DNA from: Pieris napi
Lineage: Eukaryota > Arthropoda > Insecta > Lepidoptera > Pieridae
Length of the DNA: 64,000 nucleotides
Direction: 5' to 3'
NCBI RefSeq assembly: GCF_905475465.1
Contig: NC_062246.1
Span: 2,692,001 to 2,756,000 of the forward strand
This document shows positions 19,817 through 31,049 of this stretch, piece by piece. Every line of letters starts with the position of its first letter. Position 1 is the first letter of the stretch. The position numbers and the translations under genes are program-made. The notes beneath the pieces were generated by a model. That model was not told the DNA's origin. It did not search any database and saw nothing but the letters and a program-made list of their open reading frames with translations.

Positions 19817-19827
19817 GAGGGTGGAGG
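19817..19827 (+). other. polypurine tract (second copy)
   Basis: The same GAGGGTGGAGG as in the first copy, directly before the last LTR. Confidence 0.8.
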
Positions 19828-20087
19828 AATTACATACGGTACCCTAAAGAAGATCGCTGACATCGCGGCACGTGTATGGTCAACGTGCCGGCTTCATGGA
19901 ATTACTCTGCTGACACAGTGTTTACCGCGATTTAACATTTTAATAAAATAAAATATGTTTGCCACTCCGATTATATCTAGCATCGATAACGGATGTCATT
20001 TTGTAATTTAATTATAAGTTTAAATATAATAAATACCTAGCTAACTATTGGTTTTTTTTGGGAGTCCGGGCTGACGAAATCGTAATT
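19828..20087 (+). repeat. outermost 3' LTR, 260 bp
   Basis: It reads the same as the 5' LTR, including the terminal GTAATT, and is followed by CACT. It therefore preserves the original right-hand integration end. The shared sequence of the first and last LTR supports a single recent insertion. Confidence 0.93.
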
Positions 20088-20300
20088 CACTTAAAGAAAT
20101 TAAGAGAATAATAATAAATATTTATTTATTTAATTTTTCAAATGTAAACTGAACTTTATTGACTATAATGACTCCTTTTCCAGTCTTTGATTATTTAATT
20201 GTAATTAATTATTTGCATGCAATCAAAAACTATTTTTAATAATGCCAAAGAAGTATAACTTCTTACGCGCGTACATAAGTACACGCACCCTTTTTTTTTA
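20088..20300 (+). mobile_element. right half of the split TIR element, starting with CACT duplication
   Basis: CACT (20,088-20,091) repeats the bases before the 5' LTR. The sequence then follows the right half of the element at 63,260-63,459, through AATGCCAAAGAAGTATAACT at 20,240-20,260 and GTACATAAGTACACGCACCC. It differs at a few bases just after the junction (TTAAAGAAATTAAGAG versus TTAATGTAAGAG). Confidence 0.85.
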
Positions 20301-20508
20301 AGGAATCTCGCTGTTGGCCTTAAGGACCTTTACAGCTCAGCTCGGGCTGTTTTGGCGAGCGTAACTCGGCCGGAATGGGCGTTTTCCCACGACTAGCGCA
20401 AAGGCGTCTCCTGCGAGACTCGGACCTCGGCTTGGGCTGTAAAAAAATATAATTTATAGATTACCTTTTGTTGACTCTTAGTTTGAGTTATGACGAGCAG
20501 AGAACGAG
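20301..20508. other. GC-rich repeat-like segment
   Basis: A block of moderate GC at 20,305-20,440 contains CAGCTCAGCTCGGGCTGT and a related CTCGGCTTGGGCTGT. It looks like part of a dispersed repeat, but there is no second copy in the window to prove it. Confidence 0.35.
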
Positions 20509-20700
20509 AGTTGAAGCAGTGGCTTACCAGTCAGACCCTCATCCCAGAGGTCGTGCGTTTGAATCACGGCTGTGATAATGGACTTTTCTTTCTACAACCA
20601 TGATCAAGTGTCAGACATGCTGATCACCTGTTTATAAAATAAAAATGATCTAACGATTGCAATCTGAGCCCAGATAGAGGGATGTTGCGCCACCAATTTT
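20509..20700 (+). mobile_element. diverged tRNA-derived SINE
   Basis: Same family as 60,463-60,720: a tRNA-like head (GTGGCTTACCAGTCAGACCC, then GAGGTCGTGCGTTTGAATCA) and an end at GTTGCGCCACCAATTTTA. The body is partly deleted. Confidence 0.6.
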
Positions 20701-21322
20701 ACTTAGTTTGAGTTATAACTATACTTATAAACCTTGTGTATATCCAAAAATTACATATGATAAAAGCAGCCTGAAACATGAAACGACTTAATTAATCATA
20801 TGATTTCTACCGGCTTTCAATTTAAATGAGTTTTCAGAATTCCGTTTGATATCCCTAATTCTAATTGGCCGCGAATTTGTGAAGCCGCTAAATCGTAATA
20901 GTGGTTATCCTCGATGTGGATATCTCCAACGGCCAGCGATCCTCTGCCCATTAAATCCTGTTACATCACCCCTCCCCCACCTCCCTTGGGCCTCACCCCG
21001 ACGCCTTCACCGATAGGGTTATTACGCAACCGATCGTACGACTCGCAACTAGTTGCTTTTTTGTAGACATTGTTATTAGAAATCCTACAGTATGAGAGCT
21101 GTTATTAACAAGTTAGGAAGGTTCTTTAATTAGACCTTTTAAATGCACCAACAAAGTAAAGTGCAATACTTATCAATGATGCTTAACTTAACTGATACTA
21201 ATATCGTGCTGACTGTGTTTAGATGAAACTTATTAATCATTATGGAGCGAACAAACTGATAAGGGTTATGAAATCATCAGGTGCTTTGGCTTTTTTAAGC
21301 TAGTTAATAATTTATTTATTTA
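20701..21322. other. no gene seen
   Basis: AT-rich sequence with one C-rich run at about 20,960-21,010. I see no coding or repeat signal. Confidence 0.4.
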
Positions 21323-21545
21323 CTAGTGGACCCGACAGACGTTGTCCTGCATGATATTTCAAGCAATTAGTAAAGCAAAGTATGAAAGTACCGACTGCAG
21401 CGCCATCTGGCGGTCTGATTTGTGAATCTACACCATTCCCAGATCCCCTTGAACACACACAAAAAATTTCATCAAAATCGGTCCAGTCGTTTGAGAGAAG
21501 TTCAGTGACATACACACTCATAGAAGAATTATATATATAAAGATT
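21323..21545 (+). repeat. RTE-like LINE 3' end
   Basis: It starts ACTAGTGGACCCGACAGACG and contains TTTCATCAAAATCGGTCCAG followed by CGTTTGAGAGAAGTTCAGTG, the usual 3' region of lepidopteran RTE-type LINEs, and ends in an AT simple tail. Confidence 0.6.
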
Positions 21546-21639
21546 TATACTTTATTATCTTAATCAAAAACATACACATAACAAAAAAAAACAAAAAAAT
21601 ATACATTGGCTTACATTCGTATTCATTAAGTACAATATT

Positions 21640-22310
21640 GGATTACAGAGGATATATATACGTAGATATAGTTGGCGGTGAGAGCGTGAAGCCGGCGAAA
21701 TACCCAGAAAACTTCTCAACTTCTGGAAGAAAGGTTGTCTTAATTATCCAGGACTTAACGCACAACGGACTAAATGGACGTCTAAGTACGGAAACTAAGT
21801 CTACATGTGACTACGATTCTGAAGTACGAGTAATTACAGCAATCGTTTAGCGATTATACATAATAACCCTTCCACGCCTTCACCCATGTCCGCGCCGCTC
21901 TTGCAAATTATTCACAAAGTACGCATGTAAGGCCCCGCATGACTAACCGACCGTTGGAAATATTCCTTTTACTGTATGTAAAACAAAAGTTTAGGTTTGA
22001 ATTGGCGCCCACAAAGGTAAATTCACCTTCTTTCATTTCATCATTCAACCATACGAGTTCAAATATCGGTCTTTGCAAATTAACTCATTCGGAATACGAA
22101 TTATAATTATTAAAAGCGGTTTCTGTGAATATATAAGTTACTAGCGGTCTTTGACGGTCGGCTTTAAAGTCGATATTTACTTATTAAATGGTGATGTTTA
22201 TGTTAGCGATAATGTAGCACTCTTATGGTGAAAGAATTTTAGAAATCGAATAGAATAGAAGACGATACAAAAATAATCTGTCCTCTTTATAATTAAAGTA
22301 TATAAATTAC
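21640..22310. other. non-coding stretch with a LINE-like motif
   Basis: The block ACGCACAACGGACTAAATGG...AAGTACGGAAACT at about 21,758-21,800 recurs at 57,180-57,220. It is probably a scrap of a dispersed element. No gene is seen. Confidence 0.35.
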
Positions 22311-22312
22311 GT

Positions 22313-22420
22313 GTCACGTTGTTTTTCCGCTATGGACTCCTAAACTACCGAACCGATTTCAATCAAATTTGCACACCGTGCGTAGTTTGATCCAACTTAA
22401 AAGATAGCTTACATCTCAAT
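22313..22420 (+). repeat. transposon-derived fragment
   Basis: CGTTGTTTTTCCGCTATGGA, then CTAAACTACCGAACCGATTT, is a pattern common at the 3' ends of lepidopteran LINE-like elements. I have no second copy here. Confidence 0.4.
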
Positions 22421-22964
22421 TTATACCCGCAATATTATTTATAGTCACAATAGTCACAATTCTAACAGATGGCGCTGTGTTGAAAGAACCAACGTTTCAC
22501 ATAAGCTACAATTTAATGGCATAATCACCAAAAATGCATGGTGGATTGGTGTTCTCCTGCCGTTTCTCTTAAATAGTTTGCCTCTATGTAATATAACAAA
22601 AATCTTAGCCACAGCAACGCTTGGCCGAGTCTACTAGTATTAGTATATATATTTGTGACTGAAATTAGACGACCAAATTCAGTCTGGTAAAAATTATGAG
22701 TAAAATGTGTTGAAGAGAGTACCTACGATTACCATTTTAAAGATAGATTTATTTACATTTTAATGCAAAAATAAGATATTTAACTTAGTAATGGTTTGAT
22801 AATAAACAACAATATCCCTCCTTCGTTGAAAAATTTCAACTAAAATCAAATTTTCGTCGCAGTTATAAAGTAGATCTAGTTACTCAACAAAAATCCCACG
22901 AAGTCTAGTTTTAAATCCACCCAAAAATATGTATTTATCTATTTCTTAATAATTATTCTTATTT

Positions 22965-23045
22965 TTTTTTATACTTTGGACTCGATTTTGACCCACTTTT
23001 AACGGACAGATTTGATTCAATGCAATAATCCGAAGAAATAAGGCG
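22965..23045 (-). repeat. fragment of the 39-kb foldback-element flank
   Basis: Its reverse complement matches 39,090-39,185 and 40,525-40,620, sharing TCTGTCCGTTAAAAGTGGGT and CAAAATCGAGTCC but lacking the middle ~25 bases. Confidence 0.6.
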
Positions 23046-23375
23046 CAAATTATCTGTTTTGTTCTCTGGCAGTCTGCTCCATATGCTGGACCAGGGCCAG
23101 TAACAACAACACACACAAAACATACTTAATTTTTTTTATTTATTATTTTTCTTCCTTTTTTGTTTATTATTATTTTTTTGTGTGTTTCTGTATCATCTGT
23201 GTTTTGTTAGTAATAAAATATGTTACCTCTATGTCTATAACAATATCTTTCTAGCAACCCAAATGAAAAGTATGAAAATAATGATGCAAGTATGGAGTCT
23301 AAGAAGTGGATTAAATATCCAATTATATATATTGTCGTGTGTTCGAACTACGTTTGTTCACCATTGTGTTTCTCT

Positions 23376-23560
23376 TTCCATGTGCATTTAACACTCGCCT
23401 ATACGGTGAAGGCAAACATCGTAAGGAAATCGGCATGTCTTAGGCCCAAAAAATTTCGTCATCAGACATAGACGGCTGATCACCAACTTGCCTAATAAAA
23501 ACAATAAATGACCACGGAACAGATACAATATCTGAGACCATGACCAAGGGTAGCGTTCTA
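23376..23560 (+). mobile_element. 5'-truncated SINE
   Basis: It carries the SINE body from ATGTGCATTTAACACTCGCC onward, with the CATCGTAAGGAAATCGGCAT and GCTGATCACCAACTTGCC blocks. The tRNA-like head is missing. Confidence 0.65.
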
Positions 23561-24879
23561 ACAATGTTATATTTCCCACCTAGTCGAGTTTTATTGATAT
23601 CGTATGAAACCGCTTACTATTATAAAACGGCCTTTTAGTAAAGGTTATCTTCAATGAAATATATCCATAAAGAACTTTTTTTGAAATTTTTAATACTCTG
23701 AGCACACACTGCTCCCATAAATCAAGTACTTCCTGCCCTTTGAATTTCCGCGAGCTGTGATATACGGTTCCTGACAATGCCTCCACATTTTATTCACCAA
23801 TATTCCTTTGACGGAAAGCGGTACTAATTGCTCGGATACATTATTAAACCGAGCTTACTGAGGGAATAGATGCAATGCATTCAATATATTGCAGATTTAA
23901 AATCATCGACTCAGTCATGCTATCAACAACCACCCGCCTATGTAATAGGAGCGTTCTTGAACTGACTTAGGTTAGATAATATATACCCAGAATTTGCTAT
24001 TTTAAAATTAACGTGTATTATTAGGTAGACATCATATAACTTATCTTTTACAACCCACGATGACATATACAAACTATTAGGTACATTCACGTCGTTATAA
24101 TATAAAATATGTTAATCGTTATAATATAGAATAGGTCTGTAAAGTATCAGGTTTCATAAATAAGGTTTTATTTATTATTGTAGTTGAATAATGCCAACAT
24201 TCCATCTCGTTGCTTACTAGATATACTTTATAATATGTATGAAGTCCCATTTATAGGGCTAGGACAAGCTCATTTGTTTCTATTGATTGATAGTTTTTAA
24301 GCAATTGAATTTAGTTTCCAGTTACGTTATCTATATATAGTTAAAGGATATGATGGCTCACTAAGTTTTCCGTATGCACCAATTTTAAAAACAGTAAGAT
24401 ACATTGGTTGATTTAGCCGGGCTTCGAAACCACGGCGTCGGTTGTTGATTGTACTAAAACACGATACAGATTTTGATTACTTAAATTAAATAAAATACCT
24501 AGATTATTAAATATAATGTTAGTATACAGTAATCTAGTATATTCAGTCTGCTAGATAGGCTGGCAAAATAAACCTATGTAGGTGCTAAATTCGTTTCGCG
24601 AACAAGAATTTCATAACAGTGCTCATTAATTGTTTTTCGTTCAGCTACATTATATTTAGGCCACAACTAGTTTTGGTCAAAGGATATTATTTTCTATCGA
24701 ATTTAATTATATACAAAGCCTATCCCCTAAATATAAACTAAATAAGTGTAATTGCTTTTGTAACAAAAATACGTTGTTGTGTTGTTTAGGCTGTGATGAA
24801 AAGAGACAAATGAGTATTGTAGTTAAAACGCTGTGTAGGTACACACATTGCTTGATTTATTTTTATAAATAAAAAAACC
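23561..24879. other. no gene seen
   Basis: AT-rich sequence. Frames of up to 69 codons have no family resemblance. A direct repeat GTTATAATATA occurs near 24,095-24,130. Confidence 0.4.
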
Positions 24880-25075
24880 AGTGGTGCTAAGACTGTTTAG
24901 GTCTGGGCCTCAGATTTTAGTACTTGTTTTGTGATCATTTCTCTTTCTAATAGTGATCAGGAGTGTTAAATGTGCACATAAACAGAAAGTCCAGTGATGA
25001 ACAGTCGGGGATTGAACCACTACCTCAGGAATGAGAGTCGCACGCTGATGCCACTAGGCAAACACTGCATTTTTA
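24880..25075 (-). mobile_element. tRNA-derived SINE
   Basis: On the minus strand it has a tRNA-like head (GTTTGCCTAGTGGCATCAGC, then GAGGTAGTGGTTCAATCCC) and ends ...CTTAGCACCACTGGTTTTT. It belongs to the common family with an internal deletion. Confidence 0.65.
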
Positions 25076-25219
25076 TGAATAAGAGGGTAGGTATTTTTTC
25101 GCAGGTTGTTTTCATTATTATATATTTAAAAAAAACAGTATGTTCTATTTGTTTAGTTTTGAATGGACCTTATTAACAGCGAGTCTGTGCGTGTGATACA
25201 AAGTGTAAATATCTGAGAC

Positions 25220-25570
25220 TCATGGAAGAACCCAAATGACAGAGAGATAGATGCTCTGGAAATGCTGATGATTCCCTGGACATATTAGGCAACAAACGTG
25301 TCCATACTAAGACGGTTACACCTTAAAAATCTATACTGTTACCAACTGATGATGAGTTTTGTTGGACATGTAACACGCTGAGGTCTAGAAAATTTTGAAA
25401 ACTCATCGTGACTGGCAATGTGGAGGGCACCGGAACTCGAGGCCGATCCCTTACTTGCTAGATCGATCAAGTAAAGGCCTTTGCAGGTCTTTCCATTACC
25501 CAGGCGCAGGGAAGAGTGGAGAAAGTTGTGCGGCGCAGAAATAAAGAGCGCGACTGAAGAAAAAGAATCG
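25220..25570 (+). pseudogene. decayed LINE endonuclease-reverse transcriptase C-terminus
   Basis: Translated on the plus strand it gives DALEMLMIPWTY, ATNVSILRRL, MMSFVGHVTR and, after a one-base loss near 25,402, KLIVTGNVEG, TRGRSLTC and IDQVKAFAGLSITQAQ. This is the C-terminal signature of RTE-type LINE polyproteins. It has three in-frame stops besides the frameshift, including a TAG where the family has Trp before 'DQVK', so it is dead. Confidence 0.7.
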
Positions 25571-25610
25571 CTGGCGGTCTGAATCAACTCATTACTACTG
25601 TACGAACATT

Positions 25611-26718
25611 GTTGAAGACAATGTCCAGTTTATACATAAGTCGCGTGGTATTATTTTTATTACAATACATTATATTCTCATTACAGTAAAGTGTAGGGTT
25701 ACCTACACAGTCGTTGGTGAATAGAGAGGCAGAGAAATACAGAATGTTTTTTTATAATCCAAAGCTCTTTCCCAGGCATCGAAGCATTTTTTTCCAGGTA
25801 CGTTATATAAGCTAGTAGTATCTGTAAATTATTATTGGTAGACTGGCTTGAATAATAGTGCCTTCACGGTACCAATGCCATAAATCATACATAAACTGAC
25901 TAAATAGTAAATATGTCATCGCGTTATGATGTATAAGTATATAAGTAATATTAAATAAAAAATTTCGTTCAACTAAGTCAAAAACTAATTTTAACTAAAG
26001 CACTAGTTAAGAGATATGGCATGACACTCTACGCAGTGCATACGTCTGCGTAAAACGTAGAAAAAGGTTTGTTATGCTAAATTAAGTTTTAATAATTTTA
26101 TAAAGGTAACGCCTTGTAATCCGATACCACTGTGCTTACATTTCACTTGCGATCCTGGAGTGGAAACGGAAAATGACAAATAATAAACACAATCTATATT
26201 ATTAAATTTATCTTTCTATAATATTAGTGTACGTGTGATAGATACACTTGACAGAAATAAAATAAAATAATGTTCTCCAGGCCTCTTCTGTTCTATGGAG
26301 ACTGGCTATGTATGCAGGTTATATAGAGGTGCACAAGTATGTAGGTAACAACCTCCCTCTCTAATCTATGACACTTAGCAGATACAGATTATATCCGATA
26401 ACCAAAGCAGGCAAGTTATCGACAATATCACATTATTTTCGAACTTTCGAACCACGAGAGAAATGAAGAAGTGAAATTAAGATTTTCAGTATTAATCCAT
26501 ATTTTTCGATAAAAATCTAATTTCCGTAGACTCAAATTTAGATAGAAAAAGCAATCTCTTTAAGGACAACACAGTTACATAAACCCAACCTTGCGATAAC
26601 GAAGTTGTAAAAAATTCTCAAAGTACTTTATATTCTGCGAGTTGGCTTGTAAGAGTGTAGATATGTGTGCCTTTAGTTCAGGGCTGCTTAACCTCGGGTC
26701 TAAACCCAATCAATTTTT
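25611..26718. other. no gene seen
   Basis: AT-rich and non-coding. A TTTAACTAAAGCACTA motif at about 25,990-26,005 recurs at 27,560-27,575 and, inverted, near 52,212, probably the end of a small repeat. Confidence 0.4.
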
Positions 26719-27096
26719 AAGCTATTGCATAGCTTTTATTGCGGGCTTTGAGCGCGGCGACCGAATCAAGAAATTCCGTAACGAAAAAAACCTAACACAC
26801 GATGACGTAATATAGGTGCGGCTATACGCGATAGAGCGGGACAGAACGCATACTGTATTCACGTCTCTCTAACAAGATCGGTGACGTAGTGTAAGCACGG
26901 CTGGTGCAGCCGGTACGCGTTAGAGTGAGACAAACTATATAGGCGTGTTAGTCTGAGTCTGGTAGAGTGGTAGATTGAATTAATATCAAAGAAAATACTG
27001 CATGAATAAAAAATAAATAATTATAATTGCATAAGTTAATAAAAAATGCTATGCAATAGCTTTACCGCGGCAATCCCCGAGTGCCACACGTTTTTA
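26719..27096 (+). repeat. dispersed repeat with palindromic AGCTATTGCATAGCT ends
   Basis: It matches 50,067-50,422 in the opposite orientation. Each copy has a near-palindromic GCTATTGCATAGC motif at both ends (26,721 and 27,047 here), GACCGAATCAAGAAATTCCG near one end and GAGTGCCACACG near the other. There is no coding frame. It is probably a non-autonomous DNA element. Confidence 0.65.
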
Positions 27097-28508
27097 ATGT
27101 TCGTACTTAAGTAATACCTTAAAACATTTCTTCTACAAAATGCCAAGAATCAAAACGCATCCCAAAATGTATGTTGCACACTTGAATAATTTACATCTTA
27201 ATATAAGGATTTTTTATTTTTTACATGCAACAGTTTGGTGATAATGGATTTCAAAACACTACTCTCGCTATGCAGCGTGACTCATAAGGCGAAACAGACT
27301 ACTGTCATTTTTCTACAAGCGTTGTTTTGCTGTAGTAATTGTCGGGGACTATTTATTGTTTTGATTTTGTTTAGTACTTCAGTTCCAAAATTATTAACTA
27401 TTTTTATTTAAAAACTAAAAGTTTTAAAGTATCTTATGGTAATTCGAAAATACGTATATGTATTTAAAATTAACGTCAAATTAAAGAATGAAGAATCATT
27501 TATTAAAACTAACTTCAATGCGGGTATAAAAACACTCCCTTATTAATTAAAGTTAATTAGTCTTTGTTTTAACTAAAGCACTATTCCGTCTCTTTTTATC
27601 AAAGCGTTAATACACTTTGACAGATAAAAAACGATTTAGTATTTTAGATGAAATAGTCCAGTGAGATTGTTTTATTGAAATTCCTTAAAAGAATCTACGC
27701 GATATAAAGCGCCGGTCTCGACTTAAACAATGGCTTTGGCTTTTAACAAAAGGTGAAGAATCCCTGTCTACGTTGTCGGACGTGCACGGGCCGATATTCC
27801 ATGCTCCCAGAGCGACAATAATTTGTTGGTCCATCGCGCCACGCTCCGCGCACTGCCACGATATATCTCCTTCAGTCGTTTACCCTAATCGCGTTCGATA
27901 TGAACGGTTATGTGTTTTATCTATTTCCACAGCTCTTTGTTAACTGGTTTGTTGGGTGTATGAATAATTTTATGTATAGATTATGTTATAAACGTTTGTA
28001 CGAAGGCCTTAAGTCTTAATCGCACTTTCTCTGTGTTAAAAATAAAATTGACTCGTTCTACTTTGGCTATATTATGTAGTCTGTGGTTCTTTTGCGAACT
28101 ATGCTTCTATGAGTTTATACTCTATATGTACTCAGTTACTTGCTTTATAAACTTATATAACTTTGATAAACTGGCTGTACCAATTGTAATCTCTGCAACA
28201 TTGACAATAAAACTTATTCAACAATTAAATAATTATTCAATTACAACCGCGCTATGTTAACACTCTGGCCAACCGCGGTACAGCATTCGAAATAAAAATT
28301 GTTTCACGCTGGCTAAGAACATATACATTATAATCGAATTTCGACTTCGACTATAATTCGTAAAAGATCGTAATCAAGATAAATATTTATATATTTGAAT
28401 AGAAGGTAGGTGGAAGACAATATTAGGTAACAGTAGGTACACTACACTCATATTAATTGAAATTCGTTTCACAGTTTTATAATTGTTGATTCCAATTGTT
28501 TCACTCTC
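27097..28508. other. non-coding stretch with a GC-rich open patch
   Basis: A GC-rich patch at 27,680-27,880 has an open plus-strand frame of about 90 codons without ATG. The composition is protein-like but I recognise nothing. The 75-codon frame at 28,033-28,260 is AT-rich and hydrophobic by composition and unlikely to be real. Confidence 0.35.
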
Positions 28509-28749
28509 TTTAATCGGCAGCTCATGTCTGAGCGACGTGGTCAGCAAGAAAGCATCTGGAGCGGACTATCTGCTTCCACCGGTTTCGGTCCAGCGCCTCT
28601 CTTATGACAGCGTACAGTTTTGAGGACGATGAGTCTTTCAATTGATCGGTCCATCTAGTTTGAGAACGGCCACGTGATATTTTGCCTTCTGTGTTACCAA
28701 CCACGATCAGTTTCTCCAAGTTCTCATCGCCTCTGCGCATTTTCTCCAA
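28509..28749 (-). pseudogene. LINE endonuclease-reverse transcriptase C-terminal fragment
   Basis: The frame of 75 codons reads DENLEKLIVVGNTEGK, then SRGRSQTRWTDQLKDS and ALDRNRWKQIV, the classic C-terminal block of RTE-like LINE proteins. Upstream domains are absent, so it is a 5'-truncated remnant. Confidence 0.75.
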
Positions 28750-28928
28750 CTAATTAGCTTTATATATGTGTGATAGTGATATGAAATATTTAGTATTATT
28801 TGTTGTTATAATGTTAAATTTCAGTTTTCTTTATATGGTTTTGTCTGTTGATGTGCTTATTTGTTTTATTTTTCGTATATAATATTGTTTACCTATGTAA
28901 TCTTGCCTTTCTTATGTAATTTAATACT

Positions 28929-29069
28929 TTTTTTTTCTCACAGTGGTTGCCTGGAAGAGATCGCTCTAAAGCGATAAGGCCGCCAGTTGCTCTCCTTTTT
29001 ATTTAATTATGTCAATTGTACTATATTAATGTATATGCAACGAAGTGTTAATAAATAAAAATAAATAAT
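28929..29069 (+). repeat. LINE 3' tail (GGTTGCCTGGAAGAGATCGC family)
   Basis: GGTTGCCTGGAAGAGATCGC, AAGCGATAAGGCCGCC and an AATAAATAAAAATAAATAA tail mark the 3' end of a lepidopteran LINE. Other copies are at 32,688-32,795 and, on the minus strand, 49,693-49,836. Confidence 0.6.
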
Positions 29070-29832
29070 CTGTTTTGGCTTTCTGTACTGTCTAAGTGTT
29101 TGTTTTATAATATTATGTATGTTAGCTGTAAGATTACTTATAATTAAATAAATAAATATCATAGAAATTTGACCCTTATACATATAAATAAAAACTGTTG
29201 TTCTTAATTGGTCTGATAACATAGCGTACGTGGGTAAACTCAGAACAAAATATTTATGTAAGTGTTTCTGATGTAAAACTTTTCTAACCTTTTATGAGCA
29301 ACAACAAACCACACCTTGTGTCACGACTACAGGCTAATACAGATTAACGATACATTGTAAAGATTTATTCATAGCAATTAGTTCGAGACTCTCTTTAGCT
29401 ATGTTAAGCCGGAAAGTGTATTTTATTTTACAAAGGGTAAAGCTGTTTCTGGACAGAACATGACCGCTGATGTTTTAATTTTTAATTTATGTTATCAATA
29501 ATGATGATGAAACAGCAAAGCATACAAGACACACCTACTTTTACTTGTAATATATTTTTAAATAACATTATTTTCAAATAATGTCTGATTCTGGTGCTTG
29601 GAAACCTAAGTAAATCATTATTTTTACTCTTAACGATGATTTACATACATTTTCATTTTCATTTCCGTGGGAAACTTGGTCAACTCGCTAACCTCATATG
29701 TGACTCTTTCAACTCGCTCTCTCTGCTGCGCTCGTCTCCGCGTTGGTGGAAGCACATGCATGAAAATCATCGTTACGAGTATAGCGGAGTCCGTAATGGG
29801 TCCGTTCCGCTCGTAGTGGAAGACGGGCATTA
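29070..29832. other. no gene seen
   Basis: AT-rich. Overlapping frames on both strands at 29,594-29,845 are mutual shadows; the second runs into the Harbinger-like element. Confidence 0.4.
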
Positions 29833-30072
29833 GGGTCTGTTTCACAATGTACGGATAAGTTTTACATAAGTTCCAAATTAGCTATTTATTACTTATAGGT
29901 AGGATAAACATTATTGTTGCGTTTCACGACTGTCAGATAGCGCTAATCGTCACATAAAGTCCATCATAAGTTATGAGTCCGATGAAGTGGCAAATAGAAC
30001 AATTTATCTTCCAAATAATTTATATGTTGCATAGCTATTTGGTACTTTATCCATACATTGTGAAACAGACCC
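29833..30072. mobile_element. Harbinger-like MITE, 240 bp
   Basis: Terminal inverted repeats start GGGTCTGTTTCACAATGT and are flanked by TTA at 29,830-29,832 and 30,073-30,075. A 3-base TTA duplication and GGG ends are characteristic of PIF/Harbinger. There is no coding frame inside. Confidence 0.8.
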
Positions 30073-30547
30073 TTAAAATTAACCCTTTAAGTTGATTTTT
30101 ATATCACGCTTTAAACGAAGCTCATAATATCTCATCATTAGCAGGTAGAGACGGTAGTGGTAAATACAGTAATGGAACAAATTAAAATGAGTAACAAAAA
30201 ACATAAGTATAATAAAGAATAGTCCAACTCAGCCTACAATTACCAGCAAAACTATTATTCACTCAGTCTCTCTGTTCAGTCGCATTAATTGAAGTCATAT
30301 CAAGAAAGTTTCTAATACTCGATCTAGACTTTAAAGCTTAAGGGATTTTGATTAAATTTGCTAGCAAATACAATATTTTTAAATAAAACACAAGCTGAAG
30401 TTTCATAGTAATATACTCTTATACGACTCGAGTTCCAAGTTATCCCATGTAACATCTTCACAACCACGTTCCATCAATATTTGAGTATGCTTATAGTAGA
30501 CGTTCTTGACTTGAAACATAGGATCAACAAGGGCAACAAATTCTTTA
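30073..30547. other. no gene seen
   Basis: AT-rich, without a repeat or coding signal I can name. Confidence 0.4.
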
Positions 30548-30603
30548 AATTGGTGTTGGTAATATTACAATTTTCGATACTTGTAATATTACCAACACCA
30601 ATT
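30548..30603. repeat. perfect 23-bp hairpin
   Basis: Arms at 30,548-30,570 and 30,581-30,603 are exact reverse complements with a 10-base loop. They include TGGTGTTGGTAATATTACAA. There is no flanking element. Confidence 0.85.
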
Positions 30604-31049
30604 GGAATTTTTGGATTTTTTACGTAAAAATTACTTAGTGAAAGACTGCAACATCAGAATGAAATTTTGATTAGAGTCTACTTAAATGTAAATATTAAGG
30701 CCATTAATAAATAAATATATCTTATTTGTATAAAAGGGTAGATAAAATAAATATCTATTGCTGCAACGTCAGTATTTTCAATACTCAACTGTATCGTTAC
30801 AAAATGACATATTTACCACGAAATCAGATTGATTTTAAAAGAAAAGTCTGCGTACACATAAACATCGTTAACTCTCAAATTTAAATAATACATTTCTGCA
30901 TATAGAAACAAATTCTACTGGCAACTTCTTTAGATGTAAAGACAATTTACTTATCTATATTTAATAAGTTTCACTTATGAACAAAATTATTTATTTCAAA
31001 CACACAAATATACGGTATTTATAGTATTCTTAAACTACATTACAAATAG

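Larger units (their letters stand above)
15938..20087 (+). mobile_element. 5'-truncated second copy of the retroelement
   Basis: It matches 8,154-12,297 of the full copy with a constant offset of 7,784 and continues to a complete 3' LTR end. It lacks a 5' LTR, primer site, gag, protease and part of reverse transcriptase. I saw three amino-acid changes (two in pol, one in env) and no indel. It joins the inverted arm through a 2-base overlap (AC). Confidence 0.93.

Noticed and set aside
4793..20087. Two independent insertions of the same retroelement
   Set aside because: The inner ends lack target duplications and an inverted piece of the left flank lies between; only the outer ends share CACT.
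29594..29845. Frames of 79 and 71 codons on opposite strands
   Set aside because: They shadow each other and the minus-strand one runs into a MITE end.
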